Positions 38,030 to 47,234 of a stretch of 64,000 nucleotides of DNA are shown piece after piece. The notes under the pieces are model-generated. The model was given only the letters and a program-made list of their open reading frames with translations, had not been told where the DNA came from and ran no database searches. The stretch's first letter is position 1, and each line of letters starts with the position of its first letter. The DNA comes from Tenuifilaceae bacterium CYCD. Its GTDB lineage: Bacteria; Bacteroidota; Bacteroidia; Bacteroidales; Tenuifilaceae. Made by a program: the position numbers and the translations under genes. The stretch covers positions 2,418,001 through 2,482,000 of the forward strand of contig AP027304.1 in the NCBI GenBank assembly GCA_036322835.1, written 5' to 3'.

Positions 38030-38941
38030 TTATCCTCTAAAGAAAAGCGCTTTGATGATATGGCTTGCCATTTTTGGGTTCTCTTTCAAGCGACGGGTTG
38101 AGTAGCCAAACCATTGTTTCCCGAAAGGAACATAAACACGCATGGTGTGCCCTTTTGTAACAATAGATTTTCTTAATTCAGGTGTTACGCCGTAAAGCAT
38201 CTGGAACTCGTACATGTTTTTAGGAACGTTGTACTTTTCGATTAACTTATAAGCACCTTCAATTAAAGGTTTATCGTGAGTTGCAATGCCTGGATATACG
38301 CCATTTTTCATCATAAAGTCCAAATCCTCGAGGTAGTGCTCGTTTATCTCTTCATACTTTTTGTATGCTATAGCGGCTGGTTCAACGTAAATACCCTTGC
38401 ATAGACGATAGTTGAGGGGAATTTCCTTTGAGTGGATATCCATTAGGTTTTCAATATCCTTTAGGGTTCTTTTTAAGTAGGCTTGAACCACCAGCCCAAC
38501 ATTCTTAGGGAATTCGGCTTTCAGCCGGCGGTAAAGTTCAATTTCAAGATCTGTGCATGGTGAATCCTCCATATCAACCCTGATGAAATTGTTGTACGAT
38601 GCCGCTTTAGCAACTATTTCGCGGATGTGCTGATAGCAAACCTCTTTGTCGATTAGCAAGCCAAACATGGTTGGCTTTACCGAGTAGTTACCATCAATTT
38701 TTTCTTTCTCAATGGTTTCAATTAACTCGATGTACTCTATTTTGTTTTTTTCTGCTTCGTCGAGGGTTTTGATAAATTCTCCAAGGATGTCTATGGTAAC
38801 TTTAATGCCTTCCTTGTTGAGTTCTTTGGATACACGAATAGCATCGGCAACACTCTCTCCCGCAATGTAACGTTTGGAGAAAATCCAAATAAGTTTTTTG
38901 GGGAAATAGGGCAGCATTGCTGCAATCATCTTATTAAACAT
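38030..38941 (-). CDS. Proline dehydrogenase, monofunctional
   Basis: The 303-residue FAD-dependent TIM barrel oxidises proline to pyrroline-5-carboxylate. Diagnostic blocks are FIRVDMEDSPCTDLE, VGLVVQAYLKRTL, YRLCKGIY and the C-terminal YVPFGKQWFGYSTRRLKENP. It lacks the DNA-binding and aldehyde dehydrogenase parts of long PutA. I chose the ATG at 38941. The ORF start at 38971 would overlap the -7 box at 38969-38976 and lie upstream of the transcript start. The gene is monocistronic with a terminator. The next enzyme of the pathway is not in this window. Confidence 0.93.
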   Translation of the reverse strand: MFNKMIAAMLPYFPKKLIWIFSKRYIAGESVADAIRVSKELNKEGIKVTIDILGEFIKTLDEAEKNKIEYIELIETIEKEKIDGNYSVKPTMFGLLIDKEVCYQHIREIVAKAASYNNFIRVDMEDSPCTDLEIELYRRLKAEFPKNVGLVVQAYLKRTLKDIENLMDIHSKEIPLNYRLCKGIYVEPAAIAYKKYEEINEHYLEDLDFMMKNGVYPGIATHDKPLIEGAYKLIEKYNVPKNMYEFQMLYGVTPELRKSIVTKGHTMRVYVPFGKQWFGYSTRRLKENPKMASHIIKALFFRG

Positions 38942-38968
38942 AGTTTTAGATTTGGTTTGGTTAGGGCG

Positions 38969-38976
38969 CAAATGTA
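38969..38976 (-). promoter_or_regulatory. Bacteroidetes -7 box (TACATTTG) for proline dehydrogenase
   Basis: This is an exact TAnnTTTG match on the minus strand, 27 bases before the ATG at 38941. A TTTG (minus strand, 38992-38995) lies 15 bases further upstream as a possible -33 element, which is closer than the usual spacing. Confidence 0.6.
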
Positions 38977-39015
38977 ATTAAAACGCTTGTGCAAAGAATC
39001 TGATTTTTGTTATAT

Positions 39016-39327
39016 TTATTCACAAATTTCACCAAACCACTTTTGGTCTATTTTACCTGTAGAGTCAATGTGAAATACAGCACCTATAATGCATCCATTT
39101 TCACCTTTAAGGTCTGTAGTGTACCTGTAGTCAAATCCAAAATTGATGGGGTCTCCTAGTATTTTCTTCACTTCCGATGTGTCAATTCCTACCTCTATTA
39201 GGCCAACGACCTTTTGGAGACTTCCATGATCGTGGTGTTTTTGGTAATGGTTGCCATATTCCCTCAGTTTGTTTTGACATCCAGTTAGCACTAATGATAA
39301 AACCATAATTGTTATTATTTTTTTCAT
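39016..39327 (-). CDS. Small lipoprotein, BamE/OmlA-like fold suspected
   Basis: The product is 103 residues with a lipoprotein signal ending LTGC (Cys17). The remainder has VGIDTSEVKKILGDPINFGFDYRYTTD, which resembles the GxxxxEVxxxLGxP helix-turn of BamE-like domains. No other motif is recognised. It is read away from the S1/P1 nuclease terminator toward proline dehydrogenase, but that gene has its own promoter. The function is unknown. Confidence 0.75.
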   Translation of the reverse strand: MKKIITIMVLSLVLTGCQNKLREYGNHYQKHHDHGSLQKVVGLIEVGIDTSEVKKILGDPINFGFDYRYTTDLKGENGCIIGAVFHIDSTGKIDQKWFGEICE

Positions 39328-39389
39328 GAGAATTCAATTAGTTTTTTGGGATGAACTTTATGCCTATTTCTTGCTATGTATTAATTAAT

Positions 39390-39415
39390 AAGAAAAGAGA
39401 CCATTAAGGTCTCTT
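39390..39415 (-). terminator. Terminator after the S1/P1-type nuclease gene
   Basis: A 7-bp stem AGAGACC / GGTCTCT with a 5-base loop, read on the minus strand, is followed by TTTTCTT. It starts 4 bases after the stop codon at 39419. Confidence 0.78.
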
Positions 39416-39418
39416 CCG

Positions 39419-40522
39419 CTATTTTAAAATAATTTTCTGAGTTAATCGGCGGCTGTTGCTGTTTAATGCAATGAAGTATAAACCAGGGCTTTGGTTGCTT
39501 GGAATCCATTCAACTGTGTAACTGCCATTGTTGAGTTCGCCGCTGGCAAGGGTTGTTACAAGTTTTCCGGTAATATCATAAACGGCTAAGTTTATTGTAT
39601 TGGGTTTATTCAAGGTGAATGTGATGCTTGTGTTCCCGTGAAATGGATTGGGTGCAATGGGGCACAATGTAATATCTTGCTGAGTGTCACCAACCAAATC
39701 AATGCCAGTTAGCGATGGACTTCCTGCCTCAATCCATGCAGTATATATGAGTTCTGCCAAAGCATGCGAGGCATTCTTGAATAGCGTAATGGTAAACGCT
39801 CCAGTTTTTTCCCAAAGCGCATTTTTATACTCTGTGGAAGAATAACTTGAATTTATGCTCTTGGCATAGTTGTCGGCAATCAATACTGAGTCAACATACT
39901 TGTTGTTGTATGCGATGTAATCAAGAATATACTGGGTAACATCAGTAATTTGTTCAATGCTTTCGCCGGAGTATGTTAGTTCTGAAGAGTGAGCATTGAC
40001 CATCGTGCTTTCGTAACGTGAATGAATGCCGTCGTTATTTGTTTCCTGACCATTATAATTAAGTGTAATATGTAATGGCATATGTCCATCTGCTACATAA
40101 TGGCCAAGATCTGCTGCGAAGTATTTTGCCTTTTCCCAGTTATTTTTTTCCAGGTTACTTTTAAGGGAATCGTAGGTTGTTTTGGTTGCCCAGGGTAAAA
40201 TTCCCCAATCGTACACATTGGTGTAACCATGGGTTGATATGGCTTCACCGATTGTTTGTGGAATGTATCCTGAATTGACAAACTCAGCGTAGTGATCAAT
40301 GTCGATGTAGTGCTTTGGGGATTCATTTGGATCATCGCTTTTTCTGTAGTCTGCATCGGATGCGTGTTCGGCAAGGTATGAACCCCACGATTGGAAGAGT
40401 TGCATTTCCTCGTTAAACGACAGTGATGCTTTGTTGCTAATAATTCGATGTCCAGTTCCTCCCCAACTTACCAAAAAAAAGCATCCCGAGAAAACTAAGA
40501 TCCAGTTAAAAAATCGCTTCAT
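39419..40522 (-). CDS. Secreted S1/P1-type zinc nuclease or phospholipase with type IX sorting domain
   Basis: The product is 367 residues from the ATG at 40522. The signal peptide ends just before WGGTGHRII, so the mature N-terminal Trp would be a zinc ligand as in S1/P1 nucleases. Other zinc ligands are in HYIDIDHY, LGHYVADGHMPLH and GIHSRYE. The C-terminal 75 residues form a type A sorting domain (IAPNPFHGNTSITFTL...IYDITGK equivalent DITGKLV, GLYFIAL, TQKIILK). The protein is therefore expected to be exported by the type IX system. Single-stranded nuclease or 3'-nucleotidase activity is the family expectation; phospholipase C is the alternative. The longer frame to 40546 adds no signal-like sequence. 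Confidence 0.9.
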   Translation of the reverse strand: MKRFFNWILVFSGCFFLVSWGGTGHRIISNKASLSFNEEMQLFQSWGSYLAEHASDADYRKSDDPNESPKHYIDIDHYAEFVNSGYIPQTIGEAISTHGYTNVYDWGILPWATKTTYDSLKSNLEKNNWEKAKYFAADLGHYVADGHMPLHITLNYNGQETNNDGIHSRYESTMVNAHSSELTYSGESIEQITDVTQYILDYIAYNNKYVDSVLIADNYAKSINSSYSSTEYKNALWEKTGAFTITLFKNASHALAELIYTAWIEAGSPSLTGIDLVGDTQQDITLCPIAPNPFHGNTSITFTLNKPNTINLAVYDITGKLVTTLASGELNNGSYTVEWIPSNQSPGLYFIALNSNSRRLTQKIILK

Positions 40523-40705
40523 TTCTATTAAATTAAATATTTGCAAGTTTACGATATTTTTAGTGTTTGGTTTGATTTTATTTAGTTTGAATGGTTTAAG
40601 TGGTAAATAAAGAAAAAGTAAACATTTTATCGCTGCAGGTTGGATTATTGTTCTGCGGTGTTGCGCAAAAGAGATTTGGGCTAAAATCAGAGTAGTGTAA
40701 AAAGC

Positions 40706-42631
40706 CTAACCTAAGTCTTTTTTCTTGTGCCAAACTAGCATCCCGTGTTCATCTCTGATAAGTTTGCCATTGTCAAGTAAAAATTTTATTACGCGAATAA
40801 CCCTATCAGGATTGCGTTTAATGTTATCAATGAGTTTTTCCTTGGGGCTGGGGTTTTGTGTTGATTCTTTTATAACATCCAAAATCATATCAAACTCATA
40901 TTTGCTCATGTCCAACTCGTTTCGCTGTGTACATACATCGCACTTGCCGCAGCGATATGAGTCTTTTTCTCCGAAATACTCGCTTAGCATTTGACTTCGG
41001 CATTTGGATTGGCTTTCTGCATAAGCAATTAATGAATCTATTCGTCCAGCAAATCTATCGCGGAGCATTTTGTATGAATCTGGATTGATTCGAAGATTCT
41101 TTTCATCAAGTCGTTCTTCGGTCATTATAATTAACGGGGTGCGTTTCTTGGGAATATAATTGATTACTTTATGGCGGCTCAGAGTTTTAAGGTGCTCCAT
41201 GATTTTATCGGTAGGCATTGCAGCCAATCGACTTAAGTATGCTTCGTCTATTCTAACGTATTGCGAGAATACGCCTGTAAAATTACGAAGTATCACTTTG
41301 ATGAATCTATCCATTTCGGCATGGGCAACCTGATACTTGTAAAGTTCCTGCTTATCTACTAAAAACATTAGCCGGCTGGGGTTGTCTAGTTCGTCGGTGA
41401 GTTCGATGTAGCCTTCGCGTTCTAAAATTTTAAGTGAGTTGTATACCTTTGCTGAGTTTAGACGATAAACCGAACAGAAATCCATTAAGTTGAAGTCGTA
41501 GACCTCGCCTTTTCCAGCCCCTAACGCAATGTTTAGGTATGAGCCCAATGCCTGATACGTTCTTTTTATTTCCTCTATCGGAGGGAAATTGGACTCTAAC
41601 CGTTGCTCAATTTTTAATGTGTCGGATGAGTTGAATAGCAAAACTGCGTATGATAGTTTTTGATCTCGACCAGCTCGGCCAGCCTCTTGAAAGTAAGCCT
41701 CTGGTGAGTCTGGTAAATCGATATGAACAACAAACCGGACATCGGGCTTGTCAATTCCCATTCCAAATGCATTGGTGGCTACAATAACCCTTGTTTTTCC
41801 AGTTTGCCATTCAGTTTGTTTGGCATTGCGAATCTCCATGGTTAAGCCTGCATGGTAAAAATCAGCCGAAACGCCTTCTTTTCGGAGCATAAGAGCTATT
41901 TCCTTGGTTTTATCTCGGCTCCGAACGTAAACAATTCCAGAACCCGGTATACTGTTGACTATTTTAAATAGGTGTTTGGTTTTATCCTCAACATTGCGAA
42001 CAAGGTAAACCAAATTATCGCGGGCAAAACCCATTCTGAAAACTTTACCATTGCGAAATCCTAATTTCTGCTGAATATCTTCAGCAACCTCGGGAGTAGC
42101 TGTAGCTGTAAGTGCTAAAAATGGCACATCTATAGGTAGCAATTCTCGTAGTTCCGCAATTTTTAGGTACGATGGACGAAAGTCGTATCCCCATTGCGAT
42201 ATGCAGTGCGATTCGTCAATTGCCACAAGGTTTACTTTGATTTTTCGTAAACGTTCTCTGAATAGATTTGTCGATAGTCGTTCGGGCGACAAGTAAAGGA
42301 ATTTTATATCGCCATAGGCACAATTGTCGAGTTCGATATCAATTTCGTGTGACGATAAGCCTGAATGAATCGCAGTGGCTCTAATCCCCCTTTTCTTCAG
42401 ATTTTCAACCTGATCTTTCATTAAAGCGATTAGCGGCGTAACAACCAAGCAAACACCTTCCTTGGCAAGTGCCGGTACCTGAAAAGTGATTGATTTTCCT
42501 CCTCCGGTTGGCATTAGCGCTAGTGTATCGGTGCCGTTATATACCGATTCAATTATATCGCGCTGAATGGATCGGAAGTTGGTGTAGCCCCAGTACTGCT
42601 TTAGTATTTGTTCAAATCTGTCCAAAACCAA
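40706..42631 (-). CDS. recQ: ATP-dependent DNA helicase RecQ
   Basis: The product is 641 residues. The helicase motifs are MPTGGGKS (Walker A), DESHCISQWGYDFRP (DExH) and LTATATPEV, with AFGMGIDKPDVRFVVH and QEAGRAGRD for the second lobe. The zinc site is CRSQMLSEYFGE...CGKCDVC, followed by a winged-helix part. There is no HRDC domain. The only starts in the right place are TTG codons at 42631 and 42625; the -7 box at 42643-42650 makes any upstream start impossible. The leader would be only a few bases. The gene is divergent from guaB. Confidence 0.95.
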   Translation of the reverse strand: MVLDRFEQILKQYWGYTNFRSIQRDIIESVYNGTDTLALMPTGGGKSITFQVPALAKEGVCLVVTPLIALMKDQVENLKKRGIRATAIHSGLSSHEIDIELDNCAYGDIKFLYLSPERLSTNLFRERLRKIKVNLVAIDESHCISQWGYDFRPSYLKIAELRELLPIDVPFLALTATATPEVAEDIQQKLGFRNGKVFRMGFARDNLVYLVRNVEDKTKHLFKIVNSIPGSGIVYVRSRDKTKEIALMLRKEGVSADFYHAGLTMEIRNAKQTEWQTGKTRVIVATNAFGMGIDKPDVRFVVHIDLPDSPEAYFQEAGRAGRDQKLSYAVLLFNSSDTLKIEQRLESNFPPIEEIKRTYQALGSYLNIALGAGKGEVYDFNLMDFCSVYRLNSAKVYNSLKILEREGYIELTDELDNPSRLMFLVDKQELYKYQVAHAEMDRFIKVILRNFTGVFSQYVRIDEAYLSRLAAMPTDKIMEHLKTLSRHKVINYIPKKRTPLIIMTEERLDEKNLRINPDSYKMLRDRFAGRIDSLIAYAESQSKCRSQMLSEYFGEKDSYRCGKCDVCTQRNELDMSKYEFDMILDVIKESTQNPSPKEKLIDNIKRNPDRVIRVIKFLLDNGKLIRDEHGMLVWHKKKDLG

Positions 42632-42642
42632 GTTATTTATTG

Positions 42643-42650
42643 CAAAAATA
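42643..42650 (-). promoter_or_regulatory. Bacteroidetes -7 box (TATTTTTG) for recQ
   Basis: This is an exact TAnnTTTG match on the minus strand, only 11 bases before the TTG start at 42631, implying a nearly leaderless mRNA. Confidence 0.5.
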
Positions 42651-42816
42651 GTTACTTAAGTTGAAAGTAGAAAGGATGTAGGGCGAAGTAACTGGGATAA
42701 AGGATATTTTCTTTCACAAAATATAACATACAAATATCAGATTGATTGCGAATAAGAATTGAGGTTCCGCTAAATTTTTATAACTTGCCGCATTTTTAAC
42801 AATAACCTGTTCAATC

Positions 42817-44298
42817 ATGTCATTCTACAGTGATAAAGTAATGGCCGAAGGGCTAACTTTCGACGATGTGCTGCTAGTTCCAGCATATTCGGAAGTTTTA
42901 CCACGTAATGTGGATTTAACAACACGTTTTAGCAGAAATATTCAAATTAAGGCTCCGATTGTATCGGCTGCAATGGATACCGTTACTGAATCGGCGCTTG
43001 CTATAGCCATTGCTCGCGAGGGTGGCATTGGCGTAATACACAAGAACATGAGCATCGAAGCGCAGGCTCGTCAGGTTAGGGAGGTGAAACGAGCCGAAAA
43101 CGGGATGATTTACGAGCCCGTTACCATTCACCCCGATGCTACCGTTGGCGATGCTTTGGCGTTGATGCGTGAGTACCACATCGGAGGAATTCCCGTTGTT
43201 GATAATGCCGGATTGCTAATAGGAATTGTAACTAACCGTGATTTGCGATTTCAGGAAAATTTTAAAATTCCCATTCGCCAGGTGATGACGAGTGAGAATA
43301 TCATTACCACTACAACATCTATTGATCTTGAGAAGGCCACGTCAATCCTTAAAGAGCATAAGATTGAGAAATTACCTGTGGTTGATGAGCACAATAAGTT
43401 AATAGGATTGCTTACATATAAGGATATTACAAAGGTTAAGGATAATCCAAGCGCAAGTAAGGATTCAAAGGGAAGACTTAGAGTTGCCGCTGGTGTTGGT
43501 GTTACCGCTGATACTCTTGCCCGTGTTAAGGCTTTATACGATGTTAAGGTTGATGCAATCGTAATTGATACTGCACATGGTCATACTAAGGGTGTGAACG
43601 AAATGCTTAAATTGGTTAAGCGCGAGTTTCCCGATTTGGAGGTTGTGGTTGGAAATATTGCAACCGCCGATGCTGCTAAATTACTTATTGATAACGGAGC
43701 CGATGCTATTAAGGTTGGAATTGGGCCGGGCTCAATCTGTACTACTCGGATTATTGCTGGTGTTGGAGTTCCACAGTTAAACGCAATATGGGATGTTGCC
43801 AATGCGATCAAGGGGACTGGTGTTCCGGTGATTGCCGATGGAGGTATCCGTTACTCTGGCGATATTGTTAAGGCTTTGGCTGCCGGTGCCGACACCATTA
43901 TGGCAGGTTCTTTATTTGCTGGTGTTGAGGAATCTCCAGGTGAGACCATTATTTACAACGGTCGTAAGTTTAAATCGTACAGAGGAATGGGGTCCCTTGA
44001 TGCCATGCAACAGGGATCAAAGGATAGATATTTTCAGGATGTAGAGGACGATATAAAGAAACTTGTACCAGAGGGCATTGTTGCTCGTGTGCCGTATAAG
44101 GGCACTCTTAATGAGGTGTTCTACCAAATGTTAGGCGGCCTAAAGGCTGGTATGGGATACTGCGGTGCACAAAATATCGAAAAACTTAAGGAGGCTAAAT
44201 TTGTAAAAATTACTCATGCCGGAATAATAGAGAGCCATCCGCACGATGTGGCCATAACCCGCGAAGCTCCAAACTATAGTCGCGAGGGTGGCGCATAG
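42817..44298 (+). CDS. guaB: Inosine-5'-monophosphate dehydrogenase
   Basis: The 493-residue enzyme makes XMP from IMP with NAD. The barrel opens [18 protein letters not shown]. Two CBS domains are inserted at about 95-215. The catalytic loop [12 protein letters not shown] holds Cys308, followed by the flap RGMGSLDAM. With purA in the same window this gives both branches from IMP. GuaB is often inhibited by ppGpp, but nothing here shows that directly. The stop is 58 bases before the parvulin gene, which has its own -7 box. Confidence 0.98.
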   Translation: MSFYSDKVMAEGLTFDDVLLVPAYSEVLPRNVDLTTRFSRNIQIKAPIVSAAMDTVTESALAIAIAREGGIGVIHKNMSIEAQARQVREVKRAENGMIYEPVTIHPDATVGDALALMREYHIGGIPVVDNAGLLIGIVTNRDLRFQENFKIPIRQVMTSENIITTTTSIDLEKATSILKEHKIEKLPVVDEHNKLIGLLTYKDITKVKDNPSASKDSKGRLRVAAGVGVTADTLARVKALYDVKVDAIVIDTAHGHTKGVNEMLKLVKREFPDLEVVVGNIATADAAKLLIDNGADAIKVGIGPGSICTTRIIAGVGVPQLNAIWDVANAIKGTGVPVIADGGIRYSGDIVKALAAGADTIMAGSLFAGVEESPGETIIYNGRKFKSYRGMGSLDAMQQGSKDRYFQDVEDDIKKLVPEGIVARVPYKGTLNEVFYQMLGGLKAGMGYCGAQNIEKLKEAKFVKITHAGIIESHPHDVAITREAPNYSREGGA

Positions 44299-44309
44299 GC
44301 AATGGGGCT

Positions 44310-44317
44310 TAAATTTG
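44310..44317 (+). promoter_or_regulatory. Bacteroidetes -7 box (TAAATTTG) for the parvulin operon
   Basis: This is an exact TAnnTTTG match, ending 39 bases before the ATG at 44357 and just downstream of the guaB stop. Confidence 0.55.
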
Positions 44318-44356
44318 TTTCGTCAAATTATATAGGTTGTTCTAATATTTTAAAGG

Positions 44357-46333
44357 ATGAAAAGTTTTAACAATTTTATTGCGACTATAACCTTTGCTTT
44401 GGTAGGACAGATTGTTTTTTCGCAGTCTCTATCCGATAAGACTTTACTTACGATTGCTGATACCCCTGTTACCGTTGATGAGTTCAAAAGTATATATTTG
44501 AAGAACACTCCAGCGAATGCAAGCATTGATCAGGCAACACTTGAGGATTACCTTAAACTTTTTATCAATTTTAAACTAAAGGTTTACGAGGCAAAGAGTT
44601 TGGGGATAGATACTTCTGCTGCATTTAAGTCAGAGTATCAAGGTTATATCAAACAGTTAGCACAACCTTATTTAACTGATGCAACAAGCGATGAGCAGTT
44701 GCTTGATGAGGCGTATGAAAGAATGCGATATGAAGTTAGTGCTAGTCATATACTAATCAACGTTCCCGAGTCTGCTTCTCCGGCCGATACGCTAAAATTA
44801 TACCAAAAGGCCATAGATGTTAGGAATCGAATACTTAAAGGGGAGCCTTTCGGTGCCGTTGCATTATCAACAAGCAACGATCCTTCCGTTTCTAAAAACA
44901 ATGGCTTTTTAGGTTATTTTTCGGTATTTCAAATGGTTTACCCATTCGAGACTGCTGCATATAATACTCATGTTGACTCCATTTCAATGCCCGTCCGTAC
45001 ACGTTTTGGGTACCACATTATAAAGGTTCATGACAAACGGCCTGCGCAGGGAAAAGTTAAAATTGCTCATATTTTAATTCGTGTTTCGCCCAATTCTAAT
45101 CCTCAAGAGGTTGAAAATGCCAGGAAGAAGATAGTTGAGGTTCACGAACGGATTAAAAATGGAGAAGATTTTGCAACCTTGGCTCGTCAAGAATCGCAGG
45201 ATCCTAGTAGTGCAAAGAGTGGGGGCGAGATGCCTTGGTTAAGTTCGGGTCAAGTTATTCCTGAAATAGGCAATGTTGCTTTCAGCCTTTCTGCTGATGG
45301 ACAGGTTTCAGAACCATTTCAGAGCGCTTTTGGTTGGCATATCGTAAAACGATTGGGTCGCAAAATGATTGGGACAAAAGAGGAAATGCTTCCCGAAATT
45401 AAAACGATGGTAGCAAGGGATTCTAGAAATTTAAAATCAAGATCATCGTTTATACTGAAGTTAAAGAATGAATATGGTTTTAAAGAGGACTCTTCTAATT
45501 TGATTATTTTGAGGGCTTCAATTGATTCTAGTATATACAAAGGCGAATGGAAAGTGCCTGCATTCAAGAAAAATCCTACACTTTTCAGTTTTACTGGCGG
45601 TACCTATAAATTATCCGATTTTGCTGGGTTCGTTGCAGATAACCAGCGTTTTGCAGGCCGTAATTCGTTGGCAAGTTTTATTAAAATGGCCTATGAAGAA
45701 TGGGTAAATAGAACTCTTCTTGAGTACGAAGAGTCAATATTACCTGAGAAGTATGCTGATTTTAGGCAGTTGTCGAAAGAGTTTTATGATGGCATGCTTT
45801 TATTCGAATTGAGCAATCAACAGGTTTGGCGCAAAAGTTCCGATAGTACAGGGTTGAAAAATTTTTACGAATCTAGAAGAGATCAGTACAAGTGGGGTGA
45901 TCGTGTCCATTATGCTGTTTACACCATTAAGGATGCCAAGGCTAAAGATAAATTTATTAATGGTTTGGCTAAGCGAAAAATTAAAAATATAACACCAGAG
46001 GGTTATATCGCTAAGTTCAACAAGGACAAGAATGATGCAGTTACGGTTACGTTTAAATCGGCAAATACTGATTTTGCGGATATTGCTAGCTATAAATCGT
46101 GGCATGATGGTATCAATGTTACCTCAGATAATGATGATAACTCCATTGTTACTGAAATAATTGAAATTACTAATGGCGATTTAAAACCACTCGACGATTG
46201 TAGGGGGCAGGTTGTTGCCGAGTATCAGGAAGTGCTGGAAAATGAGTGGATTGAGATGCTAAAAGCCAAGTACCTAGTTTCTGTAGATCGTAACGTGTTT
46301 AACGAATTGGTCGAATCATTTAATAAAAAATAA
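44357..46333 (+). CDS. Periplasmic peptidyl-prolyl isomerase with two parvulin domains
   Basis: The product is 658 residues with a signal peptide (about 1-22, ending VFSQ). Two PpiC domains are visible, one near 133-228 (ASHILINVPES...GFLGYFSVFQMV...RFGYHIIKVHDKR) and one near 235-335 (IAHILIRVSPNS...GGEMPWLSSGQV...AFGWHIVKRLG). The long C-terminal part is unassigned. The role would be folding of outer-membrane or secreted proteins in the periplasm. It is first of four co-directional genes (spacings 2, 38 and 8 bases) ending with the OstA-like protein. Confidence 0.92.
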   Translation: MKSFNNFIATITFALVGQIVFSQSLSDKTLLTIADTPVTVDEFKSIYLKNTPANASIDQATLEDYLKLFINFKLKVYEAKSLGIDTSAAFKSEYQGYIKQLAQPYLTDATSDEQLLDEAYERMRYEVSASHILINVPESASPADTLKLYQKAIDVRNRILKGEPFGAVALSTSNDPSVSKNNGFLGYFSVFQMVYPFETAAYNTHVDSISMPVRTRFGYHIIKVHDKRPAQGKVKIAHILIRVSPNSNPQEVENARKKIVEVHERIKNGEDFATLARQESQDPSSAKSGGEMPWLSSGQVIPEIGNVAFSLSADGQVSEPFQSAFGWHIVKRLGRKMIGTKEEMLPEIKTMVARDSRNLKSRSSFILKLKNEYGFKEDSSNLIILRASIDSSIYKGEWKVPAFKKNPTLFSFTGGTYKLSDFAGFVADNQRFAGRNSLASFIKMAYEEWVNRTLLEYEESILPEKYADFRQLSKEFYDGMLLFELSNQQVWRKSSDSTGLKNFYESRRDQYKWGDRVHYAVYTIKDAKAKDKFINGLAKRKIKNITPEGYIAKFNKDKNDAVTVTFKSANTDFADIASYKSWHDGINVTSDNDDNSIVTEIIEITNGDLKPLDDCRGQVVAEYQEVLENEWIEMLKAKYLVSVDRNVFNELVESFNKK

Positions 46334-46335
46334 CT

Positions 46336-47196
46336 ATGATCAGAATGAAGGCCTTGAGTATTAAGATTTTGGTGCTTCTGGTGCTCGCTTTTTTAGTTGT
46401 ATCGTGTTTTAATTCTAAGGGAAAGCCTAAGCCTATTGCCAGGGTTTACGATAAGTATCTATATTCTACCGATATAAAGGATTTGATTCTTCAAGGAACC
46501 TCCAAGGAGGATAGCGTATTGGTAACAAAAGCTTACGTCGAAAAATGGGTTCAAACCCAGTTGCTCCTGCGAATGGCCGAACAAAACTTGAGCGATTCGC
46601 AAAAAAATGTTGCCCGTCAGCTTGAAGATTACCGTACATCTCTTTTGATATTTAAGTATGAGCAGGAGTACGTTAACCAGAAGATGGATACTTCTGTTAA
46701 TTACGAGGAACTCAGGAAATACTACGATGAGCATAAGGACAACTTTATATTGGATGAGACGATCGTTAAGGCTCTTTATATAAAGTTGAGGAAAGAGGCT
46801 CCACAGGTTGCTCGAATTAAAGAACTTTACAAGTCAATGCGGGATGAAGACATTAAACAACTCGATAATTTAGCATATCAAGCATCCATTAAGTACGATT
46901 ATTTTGGTGATAAATGGATTTCACTTCCTTTCATTCTTCGTGAGATCCCATTTCCAATTGACGATCCTGATGATTTGTTGAGCAAGCAGCGAAGCATTGA
47001 TATGGAAGATGGCGATTTTGTCTACCTTGTTAGTTTTCGTGAAGTGCTTTTTAAGGGATCCGTTGCCCCTTACGATTACGTTATAGATGGAATTAAGGAG
47101 ATTGTGCTGAACACCCGAAAACAGAATCTAATCCAAAGTTTAGAGCAAAATTTATATAATAAAGCTCAGGATAATATGGATTTTCAAAAATATTAG
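46336..47196 (+). CDS. SurA-like lipoprotein without parvulin domain
   Basis: The product is 286 residues with a lipoprotein signal ending VVSC (about Cys24). The N-terminal part resembles the SurA chaperone helices (IARVYDKYLYSTDIKDLILQGTS..., VEKWVQTQLLLRMAEQNL), and the body is helical and charged. No PpiC motif is present, so I expect a holdase or scaffold rather than an isomerase. It starts 2 bases after the two-domain parvulin and precedes the SurA-like gene, so the three are likely to act together at the outer-membrane assembly step. Confidence 0.82.
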   Translation: MIRMKALSIKILVLLVLAFLVVSCFNSKGKPKPIARVYDKYLYSTDIKDLILQGTSKEDSVLVTKAYVEKWVQTQLLLRMAEQNLSDSQKNVARQLEDYRTSLLIFKYEQEYVNQKMDTSVNYEELRKYYDEHKDNFILDETIVKALYIKLRKEAPQVARIKELYKSMRDEDIKQLDNLAYQASIKYDYFGDKWISLPFILREIPFPIDDPDDLLSKQRSIDMEDGDFVYLVSFREVLFKGSVAPYDYVIDGIKEIVLNTRKQNLIQSLEQNLYNKAQDNMDFQKY

Positions 47197-47234
47197 GATT
47201 GAATTTGAGTTTATTAATTAATAAAACCTTTTTT

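Noticed and set aside
40547-40705. Possible small gene between the nuclease and recQ
   Set aside because: No frame of reasonable length with a plausible start, and no RNA structure that I could recognise.
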